A stretch of 6,851 bases of DNA from Pseudomonadota bacterium. Lineage in GTDB: Bacteria; Pseudomonadota; Gammaproteobacteria; SZUA-229. The stretch covers positions 1 to 6,851 of the forward strand of contig DAOVJH010000077.1 of the NCBI GenBank assembly GCA_030673345.1, in the 5' to 3' direction. A program made the translations under genes and the position numbers. The notes beneath the pieces are model-generated. The model saw only the letters and a list, made by a program, of their open reading frames with translations. It ran no database searches and was not told the DNA's origin. Positions 1 through 6,066 of the stretch are shown here, piece by piece. Position 1 is the stretch's first letter. The number at the start of each line of letters is the position of its first letter.

Positions 1-1
1 G

Positions 2-61
2 GGTACCGATAACGAGCAGTATCAAGGTCGTTATCGCTGCAAGCTTTGCAGTAAGTATTAA
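2..61 (+). CDS. Possible C-terminal end of a protein with a CxxC motif (partial)
   Basis: The plus strand is open from the window edge to a TAA at 59-61. It reads as 19 residues ending YRCKLCSKY, and the CxxC pair would suit the last knuckle of a small zinc ribbon. The start lies outside the window. A second frame (3-92) is also open but gives a less protein-like tail. Twenty codons cannot establish a gene, so I name no family. If real, it would converge on the minus-strand modA-type gene, leaving an 87-nt gap in which I see no convincing terminator. Confidence 0.22.
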   Translation, partial: GTDNEQYQGRYRCKLCSKY

Positions 62-148
62 AGGGTCTAGTCCTGGCAACATTTATAAATTTTAAGTTTT
101 CGTCATACCGACGTTATTCGTAATATATTTTATTAACATCAACGGTCT

Positions 149-895
149 TCAAAGTACATCATAACCGTTTGCCCTGATTATCGCTCTTGCCTCTGCTGAC
201 CGGATATATCGCATGAACGCCTCAACCGGTATTTTTTTCTTTGACCGCTTGAGAGCGACCATCTTCTGATTGATCTTCGAATACATATCAGTCGGAATAT
301 CCCATATACAGGCATGATCATTAATCTCGCCCATATCGAGCATCGATCTGGCGATAAAACCGGCCTGCGCATTCCCGGTCGAGACAAACTGAAATGTCTG
401 CGCAATATTTTCACCCATGACCAGGCGTGGTTTCAATTGCTGCCAGAGCCCCAGTTTTTCCAGTACCTGTTTTGCGGCAGCACCATACGGTGCAATTTTC
501 GGGTTGGCGATAGCCAGGTGCCGCAGGCGGCTAGAGTGCAATATCGTCTTGCAATCAGCAGATTGCTCTAGATTAGAATATAAAACCAACCTGCCCAGAG
601 CGTAGACATATGCATTTTTATCTGCAGCCATATGTTCTTCGATAAGAAGGTCTACACGTTTTTCATCGGCAGACAAAAAAACATCATAAGGTGCGCCATG
701 GATGATCTGTGTAAATAGTTTGCCGCTCGAAGCGCTGCTGATGACCAGATCATGCCCGGTTTTTTCTTTAAATGCGTCAGCGAGTTTCTGTAATGTATAT
801 TTAAAATTACTGGCGACAGCGACATGAATCTCATCCGCCGAAGCAGATGCATTCAGAAAAAAAACGAAACAAAAAAGTATGATTATCTTTTTCAT
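149..895 (-). CDS. modA: ModA-type periplasmic molybdate (oxyanion) binding protein
   Basis: This is a 248-residue substrate-binding protein of the ModA family, the periplasmic component that hands molybdate (or tungstate) to a ModBC-type ABC importer. Residues 1-20 form a signal peptide: two lysines, a hydrophobic core and ASASA before the mature DEIHVAVASN. Family landmarks are ASNF (28-31) near the ligand site, SSASSGKL (53-60), GAPYDVFLSADEKR (67-80), AIANPKIAPYG (128-138) and a C-terminal FMRYIRSAEARAII segment (227-240). The NPxIAPYG block and overall wording resemble the Azotobacter-type ModA more than the E. coli one. No modB or modC lies in the window. The ATG is 5 nt from the A/T tract of the rho terminator, and no Shine-Dalgarno sequence precedes it. 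The signal peptide begins at this Met, which supports the start. The family call is firm; the exact ligand is inferred. Confidence 0.88.
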   Translation of the reverse strand: MKKIIILFCFVFFLNASASADEIHVAVASNFKYTLQKLADAFKEKTGHDLVISSASSGKLFTQIIHGAPYDVFLSADEKRVDLLIEEHMAADKNAYVYALGRLVLYSNLEQSADCKTILHSSRLRHLAIANPKIAPYGAAAKQVLEKLGLWQQLKPRLVMGENIAQTFQFVSTGNAQAGFIARSMLDMGEINDHACIWDIPTDMYSKINQKMVALKRSKKKIPVEAFMRYIRSAEARAIIRANGYDVL

Positions 896-900
896 AAATC

Positions 901-932
901 AAAAAAACACCCGCATAGACGGGTGTTTTTTA
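901..932 (-). terminator. Intrinsic terminator of rho
   Basis: The stem is ACACCCG (907-913) paired with CGGGTGT (920-926) around a 6-nt loop, and A/T pairs can lengthen it. Read on the minus strand, the hairpin is followed by a run of seven U (907-901). It begins about 37 nt after the rho stop codon. The T-rich flank on the other side makes it structurally bidirectional, but no plus-strand gene runs into it. It lies between rho and the modA-type gene, ending only 5 nt before the latter's ATG. Confidence 0.85.
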
Positions 933-969
933 TTATCTTTGTTATCTATCAATAACCGATCACTGATCT

Positions 970-2226
970 TTAGCCTTTCATCGAATCAAAGAACTCATCA
1001 TTGGTCTTCGTGGCCTGGAGTTTACCCATGAGGAATTCGATGGCACCGATCTCATCCATCGGTTGCAGCAAGCGACGCAGTATCCACATCTTCTGCAGCT
1101 CATCCGGTTTGGTGAGCAATTCTTCGCGGCGTGTTCCTGAACGATTGATGTTGATCGCAGGGAAGATACGTTTTTCTGTGATACGGCGATCCAGATGGAT
1201 CTCCATGTTACCGGTACCTTTGAATTCTTCGTAGATCACTTCGTCCATCTTCGAACCGGTATCGACCAGTGCTGTTGCCAGGATGGTGATACTGCCGCCT
1301 TCTTCGATGTTACGTGCCGCACCAAAAAAACGTTTTGGACGATGCAACGCATGCGCGTCGACACCACCGGTTAATACTTTTCCTGATGATGGGATCACGG
1401 TGTTATAAGCACGTGCAAGTCGGGTGATCGAATCGAGCAGGATAACCACATCTCTTTTATGCTCAGCCAGACGTTTGGCTTTCTCGATGACCATTTCCGC
1501 AACCTGTACGTGACGGCTTGCAGGTTCATCGAAAGTAGATGACACTACTTCGCCACGCACACTGCGCTCCATCTCTGTCACCTCTTCCGGGCGCTCATCG
1601 ATCAGCAATACGATAAGATCACATTCCGGACAATTCGCAGCGATCGATTGCGCGATATGGTTCAGCATCATGGTCTTACCGGCTTTCGGCGGCGATACGA
1701 TCAGACCACGCTGGCCTTTACCGATCGGTGACATCAGATCGATGATACGGGCTGTGATATCTTCGGTACTGCCATTACCGCGCTCCATGATCAAGCGCTC
1801 GTTCGGATGCAAAGGTGTTAAGTTTTCAAAAGCGATCTTGTTACGTGTGCTTTCAGGAGAGTCAAAATTAATCTTATCCACTTTGAGCATAGCGAAATAA
1901 CGTTCACCATCTTTCGGTGGGCGGATCTTGCCTTCGATGGTATCGCCGGTGCGCATGCTAAAACGACGGATCTGGCTAGGTGACACATAGATGTCATCCG
2001 GGCCAGCTAAATACGAACCTTCTGCCGAGCGTAAAAAACCAAAACCATCCTGAAGTATTTCCAGAACACCGCCACCAAATATATCTTCACCACCTTTTGC
2101 ATGTGATTTAAGAATAGCAAAAATAATGTCCTGCTTTTTAGAGCGTGAGACATTGTCAATTTTCATCGATGCGGCAAGCTCAAGTAATTCGGGAACGGGT
2201 TTTAGTTTTAATTCAGAAAGATTCAT
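970..2226 (-). CDS. rho: Transcription termination factor Rho
   Basis: Rho is the hexameric RNA-dependent ATPase/translocase that ends transcription at unstructured C-rich (rut) RNA. At 418 residues it is one short of E. coli Rho and nearly co-linear with it. Domains in order: N-terminal helical bundle (1-47); cold-shock-like primary RNA site with GFGFLRS (61-67); RecA-type motor from about 130. Visible motor elements are the P-loop PPKAGKT (179-185, with K181 and K184), catalytic E211 in ERPEE, Walker B VILLD ending at D265, Q-loop GKVLTGG (282-288), R-loop around DTGSK (322-326) and the arginine finger R366 in SGTRRE. No key residue is missing. The start MNLSELK matches the family, yet the 45 nt before the ATG contain no G, so no Shine-Dalgarno sequence is possible. 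Downstream lies a strong intrinsic terminator. Upstream is trxA, 143 nt away. Confidence 0.98.
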   Translation of the reverse strand: MNLSELKLKPVPELLELAASMKIDNVSRSKKQDIIFAILKSHAKGGEDIFGGGVLEILQDGFGFLRSAEGSYLAGPDDIYVSPSQIRRFSMRTGDTIEGKIRPPKDGERYFAMLKVDKINFDSPESTRNKIAFENLTPLHPNERLIMERGNGSTEDITARIIDLMSPIGKGQRGLIVSPPKAGKTMMLNHIAQSIAANCPECDLIVLLIDERPEEVTEMERSVRGEVVSSTFDEPASRHVQVAEMVIEKAKRLAEHKRDVVILLDSITRLARAYNTVIPSSGKVLTGGVDAHALHRPKRFFGAARNIEEGGSITILATALVDTGSKMDEVIYEEFKGTGNMEIHLDRRITEKRIFPAININRSGTRREELLTKPDELQKMWILRRLLQPMDEIGAIEFLMGKLQATKTNDEFFDSMKG

Positions 2227-2271
2227 AATTAGAAAGGGTGTTTGATTTAGGTTTAAGAAATATTATTGATA
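2227..2271 (-). promoter_or_regulatory. G-free, rut-like segment of the rho leader
   Basis: The 45 nt of sense strand before the rho ATG hold ten C and no G; the plus strand shows no C between 2225 and 2271. Such RNA cannot form GC pairs within itself and has the C-over-G bias of rut sites to which Rho binds. Rho is known to limit its own synthesis in E. coli through its leader, so an autoregulatory role is a reasonable inference here, but not shown. The same base bias rules out a ribosome binding site of the usual kind. Confidence 0.4.
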
Positions 2272-2286
2272 CTGTCGTTTATTTTG

Positions 2287-2312
2287 AGAGGCCAACAGAC
2301 GGCTACACCTCT
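2287..2312 (-). other. Small hairpin in the rho leader
   Basis: AGAGG (2287-2291) can pair with CCTCT (2308-2312), and alternatively GCC (2291-2293) with GGC (2301-2303). The stem lies between the trxA terminator-like hairpin and the G-free segment before rho. It has no U-tract and is unlikely to terminate transcription by itself. It could form part of a folded leader. Alternatively, the TTGGCC it contains on the minus strand (2289-2294) could be a poor -35 element for a rho promoter, with TATCAA 18 nt on. Confidence 0.25.
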
Positions 2313-2332
2313 TTAAGTTTATTATTAAATCA

Positions 2333-2364
2333 AGCCGCAGGTTTATGCAAACAAGCCCGCGGCT
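2333..2364 (-). terminator. Terminator-like hairpin between trxA and rho
   Basis: AGCCGC (2333-2338) pairs with GCGGCT (2359-2364). Beyond one mismatch the stem continues for about five pairs, leaving an 8-nt loop. It begins 5 nt after the trxA stop codon. On the minus strand it is followed by TTGATTTAATAAT, which has U residues but no clean U-run. It probably ends or attenuates trxA transcription, so rho would depend partly on its own promoter or on read-through. Confidence 0.45.
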
Positions 2365-2369
2365 GCAAC

Positions 2370-2696
2370 TTATAAATTACTGTCAATAAAAGCTGTTAAC
2401 TGTGATTTGGATAAAGCACCAACCTTGGTTGCTTCCACATCACCGTCTTTAAAGATCATCAGTGTCGGGATACCGCGAATGCCAAACTTGGGCGGTGTTG
2501 CTGAATTTTCATCGATATTCAACTTTGCCACTTTTAACTTGCCAGTATATTCGCCAACGATTTCCTCGAGGATAGGGGCGATCATCTTGCAAGGACCACA
2601 CCACTCCGCCCAGTAATCTACCAGCACAGGAATTTCTGATTTTAAGACGTCTTCTTCAAATGAATCATCTGTAACGTAAACAATGTCGCTGCTCAA
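2370..2696 (-). CDS. trxA: Thioredoxin 1
   Basis: This is a 108-residue cytoplasmic thioredoxin, which reduces disulfides in client proteins and is itself recharged by thioredoxin reductase with NADPH. The active site WCGPC is at 32-36 (C33, C36), the buried acid is D27 in VDYWAEW, and the cis-proline is P77 in RGIPT. The KVGALSK stretch (91-97) and length match E. coli thioredoxin, so this is the housekeeping form rather than a specialised relative. Translation starts at TTG (2694-2696). The frame reaches a stop four codons further upstream with no ATG or GTG between, and GAGG lies 7 nt before the TTG. It precedes rho on the same strand and diverges from rhlB, the order seen in E. coli. Confidence 0.97.
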   Translation of the reverse strand: MSSDIVYVTDDSFEEDVLKSEIPVLVDYWAEWCGPCKMIAPILEEIVGEYTGKLKVAKLNIDENSATPPKFGIRGIPTLMIFKDGDVEATKVGALSKSQLTAFIDSNL

Positions 2697-2703
2697 CGTG
2701 AAA

Positions 2704-2707
2704 CCTC
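2704..2707 (-). promoter_or_regulatory. Ribosome binding site that fixes the TTG start of trxA
   Basis: On the minus strand GAGG (plus-strand CCTC) stands 7 nt before TTG at 2694-2696. An in-frame TGA lies just upstream, so this site and the TTG are the only reasonable initiation pair for thioredoxin. Confidence 0.75.
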
Positions 2708-2720
2708 ATTTATTTTTTGA

Positions 2721-2747
2721 TTAGTATGTATAGAATTATCGCGTCAA
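2721..2747 (-). promoter_or_regulatory. Candidate trxA promoter
   Basis: On the minus strand TTGACG (2742-2747) is a 5/6 match to the -35 consensus. TACTAA (2721-2726) is a possible -10 box 15 nt on, which is short spacing. TATACA (2728-2733) lies between them but is too close to that -35. A start near 2714 would give a leader of about 18 nt carrying the GAGG site. The position is sensible; the -10 assignment is weak. Confidence 0.33.
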
Positions 2748-2817
2748 CGATGTAGAAATTTAATTGATAATTTAATTAAGTTCGAAAGTTTTCGGGAATC
2801 AAGATATTGATGGGACA

Positions 2818-2823
2818 TATAAT
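2818..2823 (+). promoter_or_regulatory. Candidate -10 box for rhlB
   Basis: A perfect TATAAT lies 61 nt before the rhlB start codon. No good -35 hexamer sits 16-18 nt upstream (GGAATC at 2795-2800 is poor), and it is not an extended -10. The region upstream (2757-2780) is very AT-rich, with TTTAATT twice, which could help as an UP-like element. The short palindrome AATAGACTATT (2821-2831) overlaps the box and could be an operator, but nothing else supports that. Confidence 0.38.
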
Positions 2824-2884
2824 AGACTATTTTTTAAATTTGTACACCCCCTAAATTCGCTAATTTACTGTAAGCTACGCCACC

Positions 2885-4186
2885 ATGAATCATCACCTTA
2901 CAGAAACACGCTTCAAAGACTTCGATCTCGACCCCAATTTAATCAAAGGTATAGACGAAGCCGGGTTTGAATTTTGCACACCAATTCAGGCGCAGAGCAT
3001 CCCTATCGCTCTCACCGGAAAAGATGTCGCTGGCGAAGCTCAGACAGGTACAGGTAAAACTGCTGCTTTCATGGTCGCCTGCATCAATCACCTGATCACC
3101 AAACCGCAGCATGAACAGCGTCAAAAAACACAGGTTCGGGCGATGATACTGGCACCCACACGGGAACTGGCCATACAGATACATAAAGATGCCGTCGTAA
3201 TCGGCAAATACACCGATTTAAAATTCGGCCTGGCCTACGGTGGTACTGATTACGACAAACAGCGCAATATCTTACTAGACGGTGTCGACATCCTCATCGG
3301 CACACCCGGACGTACCATCGATTTTTTCAAGCAGAAAGTATTCAGCCTGAAAAATTGTGAAGTCGTGATACTGGATGAAGCCGACCGCATGTTCGACCTC
3401 GGTTTCATCGACGACATGCGTTATCTTCTGAACCGCTGCCCTGATCCTGACAAGCGTTTGAGCCTGCTGTTTTCGGCAACCCTGTCTCATCGAGTCGGCG
3501 AACTTGCCTATGTTCACATGAACGATCCGGCAGAAGTGCGCATCAAGGCAGAGACCAAAACTGCCGACAAAATCGAACAGTCAATCTATTACCCCGCCAA
3601 TGAAGAGAAGATACCCCTGCTTCTGGGTCTGATGAAAAAGCTAAAACCGACCCGCAGTATCATCTTTATCAACACCAAACGTGTTGCCGATAAAGTGTAT
3701 GCCTGGCTGGAAGGCAATGGTTACAAGTCTGCATTATTATCAGGCGATGTCCCGCAGAAAAAGCGGCAGACTCTGCTTAAAAAGTTTCAGGATGGTGAAT
3801 TCAGTACACTAGTCGCGACCGATGTTGCGGCTCGCGGACTACATATCCCGGAAGTCAGCCATGTATTCAATTTCGACCTTCCCCAGTCAGGTGAAGATTA
3901 TGTACACCGCATCGGACGTACAGCACGTGCTGGCGCCAGCGGCTCTGCCATCAGTTTTGCCTGTGAAGATTTTGCGCATTACATCATGGACATCGAGGAA
4001 TACATCGACCAGAAGATCGGTAAAGAAGCAGTGACCAGCGACCTGCTAATAGAACCAAAACCGCCGATAAAGATGGAAAGACGCTCAAGACCTGGCGGGA
4101 ATCGTCCCGGTGGTAATCACAGCGGCGGTGGAAACCGAAACCAGAACCGCGGTAGAGACAATCGCCATCGAGACCGTAGAAGCTAG
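2885..4186 (+). CDS. rhlB: ATP-dependent RNA helicase RhlB (DEAD-box)
   Basis: RhlB is a DEAD-box RNA helicase; in E. coli it unwinds mRNA within the RNase E degradosome. This 433-residue protein carries the full motif set: Q motif TPIQ (32-35) with upstream aromatic F10, motif I AQTGTGKT (52-59), Ia PTREL (91-95), Ib TPGR (140-143), II DEAD (164-167), III SAT (197-199), V ATDVAARG (311-318), VI HRIGRTAR (341-348). Two RecA-like lobes span about 10-210 and 225-385. RhlB-like signatures include the start HLTETRFKDF, the LAYGG-YDKQ block (117-126) and DVPQKKR (288-294). After residue 396 the chain becomes a basic, disordered Gly/Arg/Asn tail with PGGN repeats, likely an RNA-binding extension. 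No Shine-Dalgarno sequence precedes the ATG, but the N-terminus aligns with E. coli RhlB. Its position divergent from trxA-rho is the classical rhlB locus. Confidence 0.94.
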   Translation: MNHHLTETRFKDFDLDPNLIKGIDEAGFEFCTPIQAQSIPIALTGKDVAGEAQTGTGKTAAFMVACINHLITKPQHEQRQKTQVRAMILAPTRELAIQIHKDAVVIGKYTDLKFGLAYGGTDYDKQRNILLDGVDILIGTPGRTIDFFKQKVFSLKNCEVVILDEADRMFDLGFIDDMRYLLNRCPDPDKRLSLLFSATLSHRVGELAYVHMNDPAEVRIKAETKTADKIEQSIYYPANEEKIPLLLGLMKKLKPTRSIIFINTKRVADKVYAWLEGNGYKSALLSGDVPQKKRQTLLKKFQDGEFSTLVATDVAARGLHIPEVSHVFNFDLPQSGEDYVHRIGRTARAGASGSAISFACEDFAHYIMDIEEYIDQKIGKEAVTSDLLIEPKPPIKMERRSRPGGNRPGGNHSGGGNRNQNRGRDNRHRDRRS

Positions 4187-4234
4187 CCGTTCCGGCAATG
4201 AAAAATAAGTAATGAAAAGTGAAAAATGTCAAAA

Positions 4235-4256
4235 CCAGTGATACTACTGGGCTTTG
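4235..4256 (+). terminator. Weak terminator candidate after rhlB
   Basis: CCAGT (4235-4239) pairs with ACTGG (4246-4250) around a 6-nt loop, preceded by AAAA and followed by GCTTTGTCATTT. The U content after the stem is modest. It lies 48 nt after the rhlB stop codon, just before the palindromic repeat, and could serve as an inefficient terminator. Confidence 0.33.
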
Positions 4257-4322
4257 TCATTTCGAACGGATGTGAGAAACCTTGACGCTCTTATAAGATC
4301 TCTCCCTTCGGTCGAGATGACA
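4255..4322. repeat. Imperfect palindrome, dispersed REP/MITE-type intergenic repeat
   Basis: The left half begins TGTCATTTCGAACG (4255-4268). The right half, read on the opposite strand, begins TGTCATCTCGACCG (4322-4309). Both continue with matching GAGA-rich sequence to the centre, near 4288-4291, so the whole 68 nt can fold into a long interrupted hairpin. From memory, units of this wording (TCATTTCGA...GTGAGAAA...CTCCCTTCGGTCGAGATGAC) are found scattered between genes in many bacterial genomes, and this looks like one copy. It contains no gene; the reading frame through it is an artefact of the repeat. Confidence 0.65.
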
Positions 4323-4365
4323 GGCTTTATGATGGCAGACTTTATAAAGAGGTGCTTTTAATTTT

Positions 4366-5499
4366 TCACTTTTCACTGAGGGCGTTAAAAACACCCTCAG
4401 CCACAACCAGGGCAGACTCAACATCTTCCGCCAAAACATTAAAGTGCCCCATCTTCCGTCCCGGACGCGCTTCTGTCTTTCCATAGAGATGCAATTTTAT
4501 ATTGCTCTGGGTAAATATACTCGGCCAGTCCGGCGACCAGAGGTCACCCAGCATATTGACCATCACCACCGGCGATAAAAGCCGGGTATCACCCGGTTTC
4601 AGGCCACACATCATTCGCACCTGTTGCTCGAACTGTGAAGTAACACAGGCATCTTTTGTGTAATGGCCGCTGTTGTGAGGTCGCGGCGCCATCTCATTAA
4701 AATACAGTTCATCATCAAAACTGACGAAAAATTCGACTGCCAGCACACCAACGTAAGACATCGCGTCGGCAAGTATAGAAGCGTTTTCGATCGCCTGACT
4801 GGTAAGCGCTGCTGATACACGGGCTGGTACGATACTCATATGCAAGATACCATCCCTGTGCTGATTTTCTGAAACGGGGAAACTTGCCATTTCAGCTGCC
4901 GCATTTCTCACCACGATGGCAGACACTTCACAGCGTATATCGATCTTCTTTTCCAGTACGCAATCCACTTTACCAACACTTTCATATGCGTCGCAGAGCT
5001 CTGAAAAGTCAGTAACAACAAACTGGCCCTTACCGTCATAACCCAGCGTATTACTTTTCAATATAGCCGGAAAACCCACTTCACTTGACGCCTGCTGCAG
5101 ATCCTCCTCTTGCAAAATGGCATAGTAAGGCACCGGCTGTAACCCGGCCTTTTGTGCAAACTGTTTTTCGATGTCGCGATTCTGTGCGATCTCCAGTGAT
5201 TCTGCGACAGGATAAACCGCCGTTTTATCGGCAACGAATCGTACACTTTCAGATGGGATGTTTTCAAACTCGAGGGTAATAGCGTCGCACTGCTCGGCCA
5301 TCTCCTCAAGCGCGGCCTTGTCAGTATAATCAGCTTTGATATGGACATCAGCTATCAGACCGGCTCCGCACGAAGGGTCGGGATCGAGAACGACCACCCG
5401 GTAACCCATGGTGCGCGCCGCCACACAAAACATACGGCCCAGCTGACCGCCGCCCAGTACTCCCAGAGTGGCGCCGGGTAAGATTTGCTTAGCCGTCAT
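4366..5499 (-). CDS. purK: N5-carboxyaminoimidazole ribonucleotide synthase PurK
   Basis: PurK is an ATP-grasp enzyme that joins bicarbonate to 5-aminoimidazole ribonucleotide (AIR), using ATP, to give N5-CAIR for PurE in purine synthesis. The 377-residue protein starts with the Rossmann-like loop LGGGQLGRM (15-23) and has LEFENIP (76-82). The glycine-rich ATP loop is GYDGKGQ (153-159), an adenine-side EKKIDI lies at 183-188, the Mg/ATP block NEMAPRPHNSGHYT is at 268-281, and the family-typical C-terminal ARPGRKMGHFN is at 344-354. All expected elements are present. It is about 20 residues longer than E. coli PurK. Its ATG (5497-5499) overlaps the purE stop as TGATG, which implies coupled translation. 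The final codons and TGA lie in the arm of an inverted repeat, so the extreme C-terminus may have been reshaped by that element. Confidence 0.96.
   Translation of the reverse strand: MTAKQILPGATLGVLGGGQLGRMFCVAARTMGYRVVVLDPDPSCGAGLIADVHIKADYTDKAALEEMAEQCDAITLEFENIPSESVRFVADKTAVYPVAESLEIAQNRDIEKQFAQKAGLQPVPYYAILQEEDLQQASSEVGFPAILKSNTLGYDGKGQFVVTDFSELCDAYESVGKVDCVLEKKIDIRCEVSAIVVRNAAAEMASFPVSENQHRDGILHMSIVPARVSAALTSQAIENASILADAMSYVGVLAVEFFVSFDDELYFNEMAPRPHNSGHYTKDACVTSQFEQQVRMMCGLKPGDTRLLSPVVMVNMLGDLWSPDWPSIFTQSNIKLHLYGKTEARPGRKMGHFNVLAEDVESALVVAEGVFNALSEK
4376..4400 (-). other. Strong hairpin within the 3' end of purK
   Basis: CTGAGGG (4376-4382) pairs with CCCTCAG (4394-4400), and the stem continues with three inner pairs after one mismatch. 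It lies in the last ten or so codons of purK and abuts the inverted-repeat arm exactly at 4375/4376. No U-run follows on the minus strand, since the next bases are A-rich, so it is not a standard intrinsic terminator. It may protect the 3' end of the mRNA, or be a terminator stem parted from its U-tract. Confidence 0.4.
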
Positions 5500-6011
5500 C
5501 AGCCAGCTTCCGGCGGCAGCGTCATCGCAAAAACATTTTGCTGCTGAGCTTCTCTAAACTCATCCAACTTGGCCGCCAGCGACTCATCAGTCACCGCCAT
5601 CATAGCAATAGCAGACAATGCCGCATTTGCAGCGCCTGCCTCACCTATCGCATAAGTTGCTACCGGAATACCTTTTGGCATCTGCACGATCGATAATAAA
5701 GAATCCATGCCTTTTAGATATTTAGAAGGAACGGGCACACCCAGAACAGGCAGTGTCGTTTTAGATGCCAGCATGCCTGGCAGATGAGCTGCCCCACCAG
5801 CACCAGCAATTATGGCGGTAAAACCATTATCCCTGGCCGTTTCGGCAAATTCGAATAACAGTTCCGGCGTACGGTGAGCCGAGACAACTTTTGCCTGATA
5901 AGGGACACCAAATGCTTCCAGCTGTTCTACAGCATGCTTCATTATTGGCCAGTCGCTCTGACTACCCATGACGACCGCTATTTTTCGGTTCTGGTCTTGT
6001 TGTTGTGACAT
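5499..6011 (-). CDS. purE: N5-carboxyaminoimidazole ribonucleotide mutase PurE (class I)
   Basis: PurE moves the carboxyl group of N5-CAIR to carbon 4 to give CAIR, the step after PurK in bacterial purine synthesis. The 170-residue chain has the class I signatures: MGSQSDW (15-21, substrate-phosphate loop with S17 and D20), SAHRTP (44-49, containing the catalytic-site H46), [12 protein letters not shown] (69-80), and [14 protein letters not shown] (101-114), followed by GIPVAT (114-119). Class I enzymes require PurK, which follows directly with a 1-nt overlap, so the pair forms a complete two-step unit. The start is supported by the short N-terminal lead typical of the family. GCGGGGG, centred about 10 nt before the ATG, is the only G-rich stretch available for ribosome binding. 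No PurR-type operator of the E. coli kind is visible upstream. Confidence 0.97.
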   Translation of the reverse strand: MSQQQDQNRKIAVVMGSQSDWPIMKHAVEQLEAFGVPYQAKVVSAHRTPELLFEFAETARDNGFTAIIAGAGGAAHLPGMLASKTTLPVLGVPVPSKYLKGMDSLLSIVQMPKGIPVATYAIGEAGAANAALSAIAMMAVTDESLAAKLDEFREAQQQNVFAMTLPPEAG

Positions 6012-6044
6012 AGAATGCCCCCGCTATTTCCGCAGAAAAACCGG

Positions 6045-6066
6045 CGATTTTATACGATTTTATACG
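6045..6066 (-). promoter_or_regulatory. Tandem 10-bp TATAAAAT repeat, candidate purE promoter
   Basis: The 10-nt unit CGATTTTATA occurs twice in a row (6045-6054 and 6055-6064), followed by CG. On the minus strand this gives two TATAAAAT boxes exactly one helical turn apart, 36-54 nt before the purE ATG. Either could be a -10 element, though no strong -35 is placed for them. A separate option is TTGTCA with GCTAAT 17 nt on, further upstream on the same strand. An operator with two half-sites is an alternative reading. Confidence 0.32.

Larger units (their letters stand above)
4213..4375. repeat. 15-bp inverted repeat enclosing the rhlB/purK gap (possible MITE-like unit)
   Basis: TGAAAAGTGAAAAAT (4213-4227) recurs as its exact reverse complement at 4361-4375, with 133 nt between. 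The left arm extends a series of similar TGAAAA units (4199-4228). The right arm overlaps the last codons and the stop codon of purK (TGA, 4366-4368). The enclosed stretch carries a further imperfect palindrome. The layout resembles a small non-autonomous mobile unit, but no target-site duplication is evident. Low sequence complexity of the arms leaves chance or slippage as alternatives. Confidence 0.45.

Noticed and set aside
101..113. CGTC/GACG hairpin between the window edge and modA
   Set aside because: The stem has only four pairs, with no U-run on the minus strand, which is too weak to call a terminator.
896..969. Molybdenum-cofactor riboswitch or ModE site ahead of modA
   Set aside because: The space is almost filled by the rho terminator hairpin, and no longer fold or ModE-like palindrome is visible.
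2821..2831. AATAGACTATT palindrome as a defined operator
   Set aside because: The half-sites are only 5 bp and AT-rich, easily expected by chance. It is mentioned only under the rhlB -10 box.
2939..3184. Long antisense frames inside rhlB, and similar frames inside rho, purK and modA
   Set aside because: These are shadows of strongly supported genes with full motif sets in the sense frame.
4257..4484. Minus-strand frame of 75 codons across the rhlB/purK gap
   Set aside because: Half of it is purK in another frame and the rest is translated palindromic repeat, with no protein-like features.
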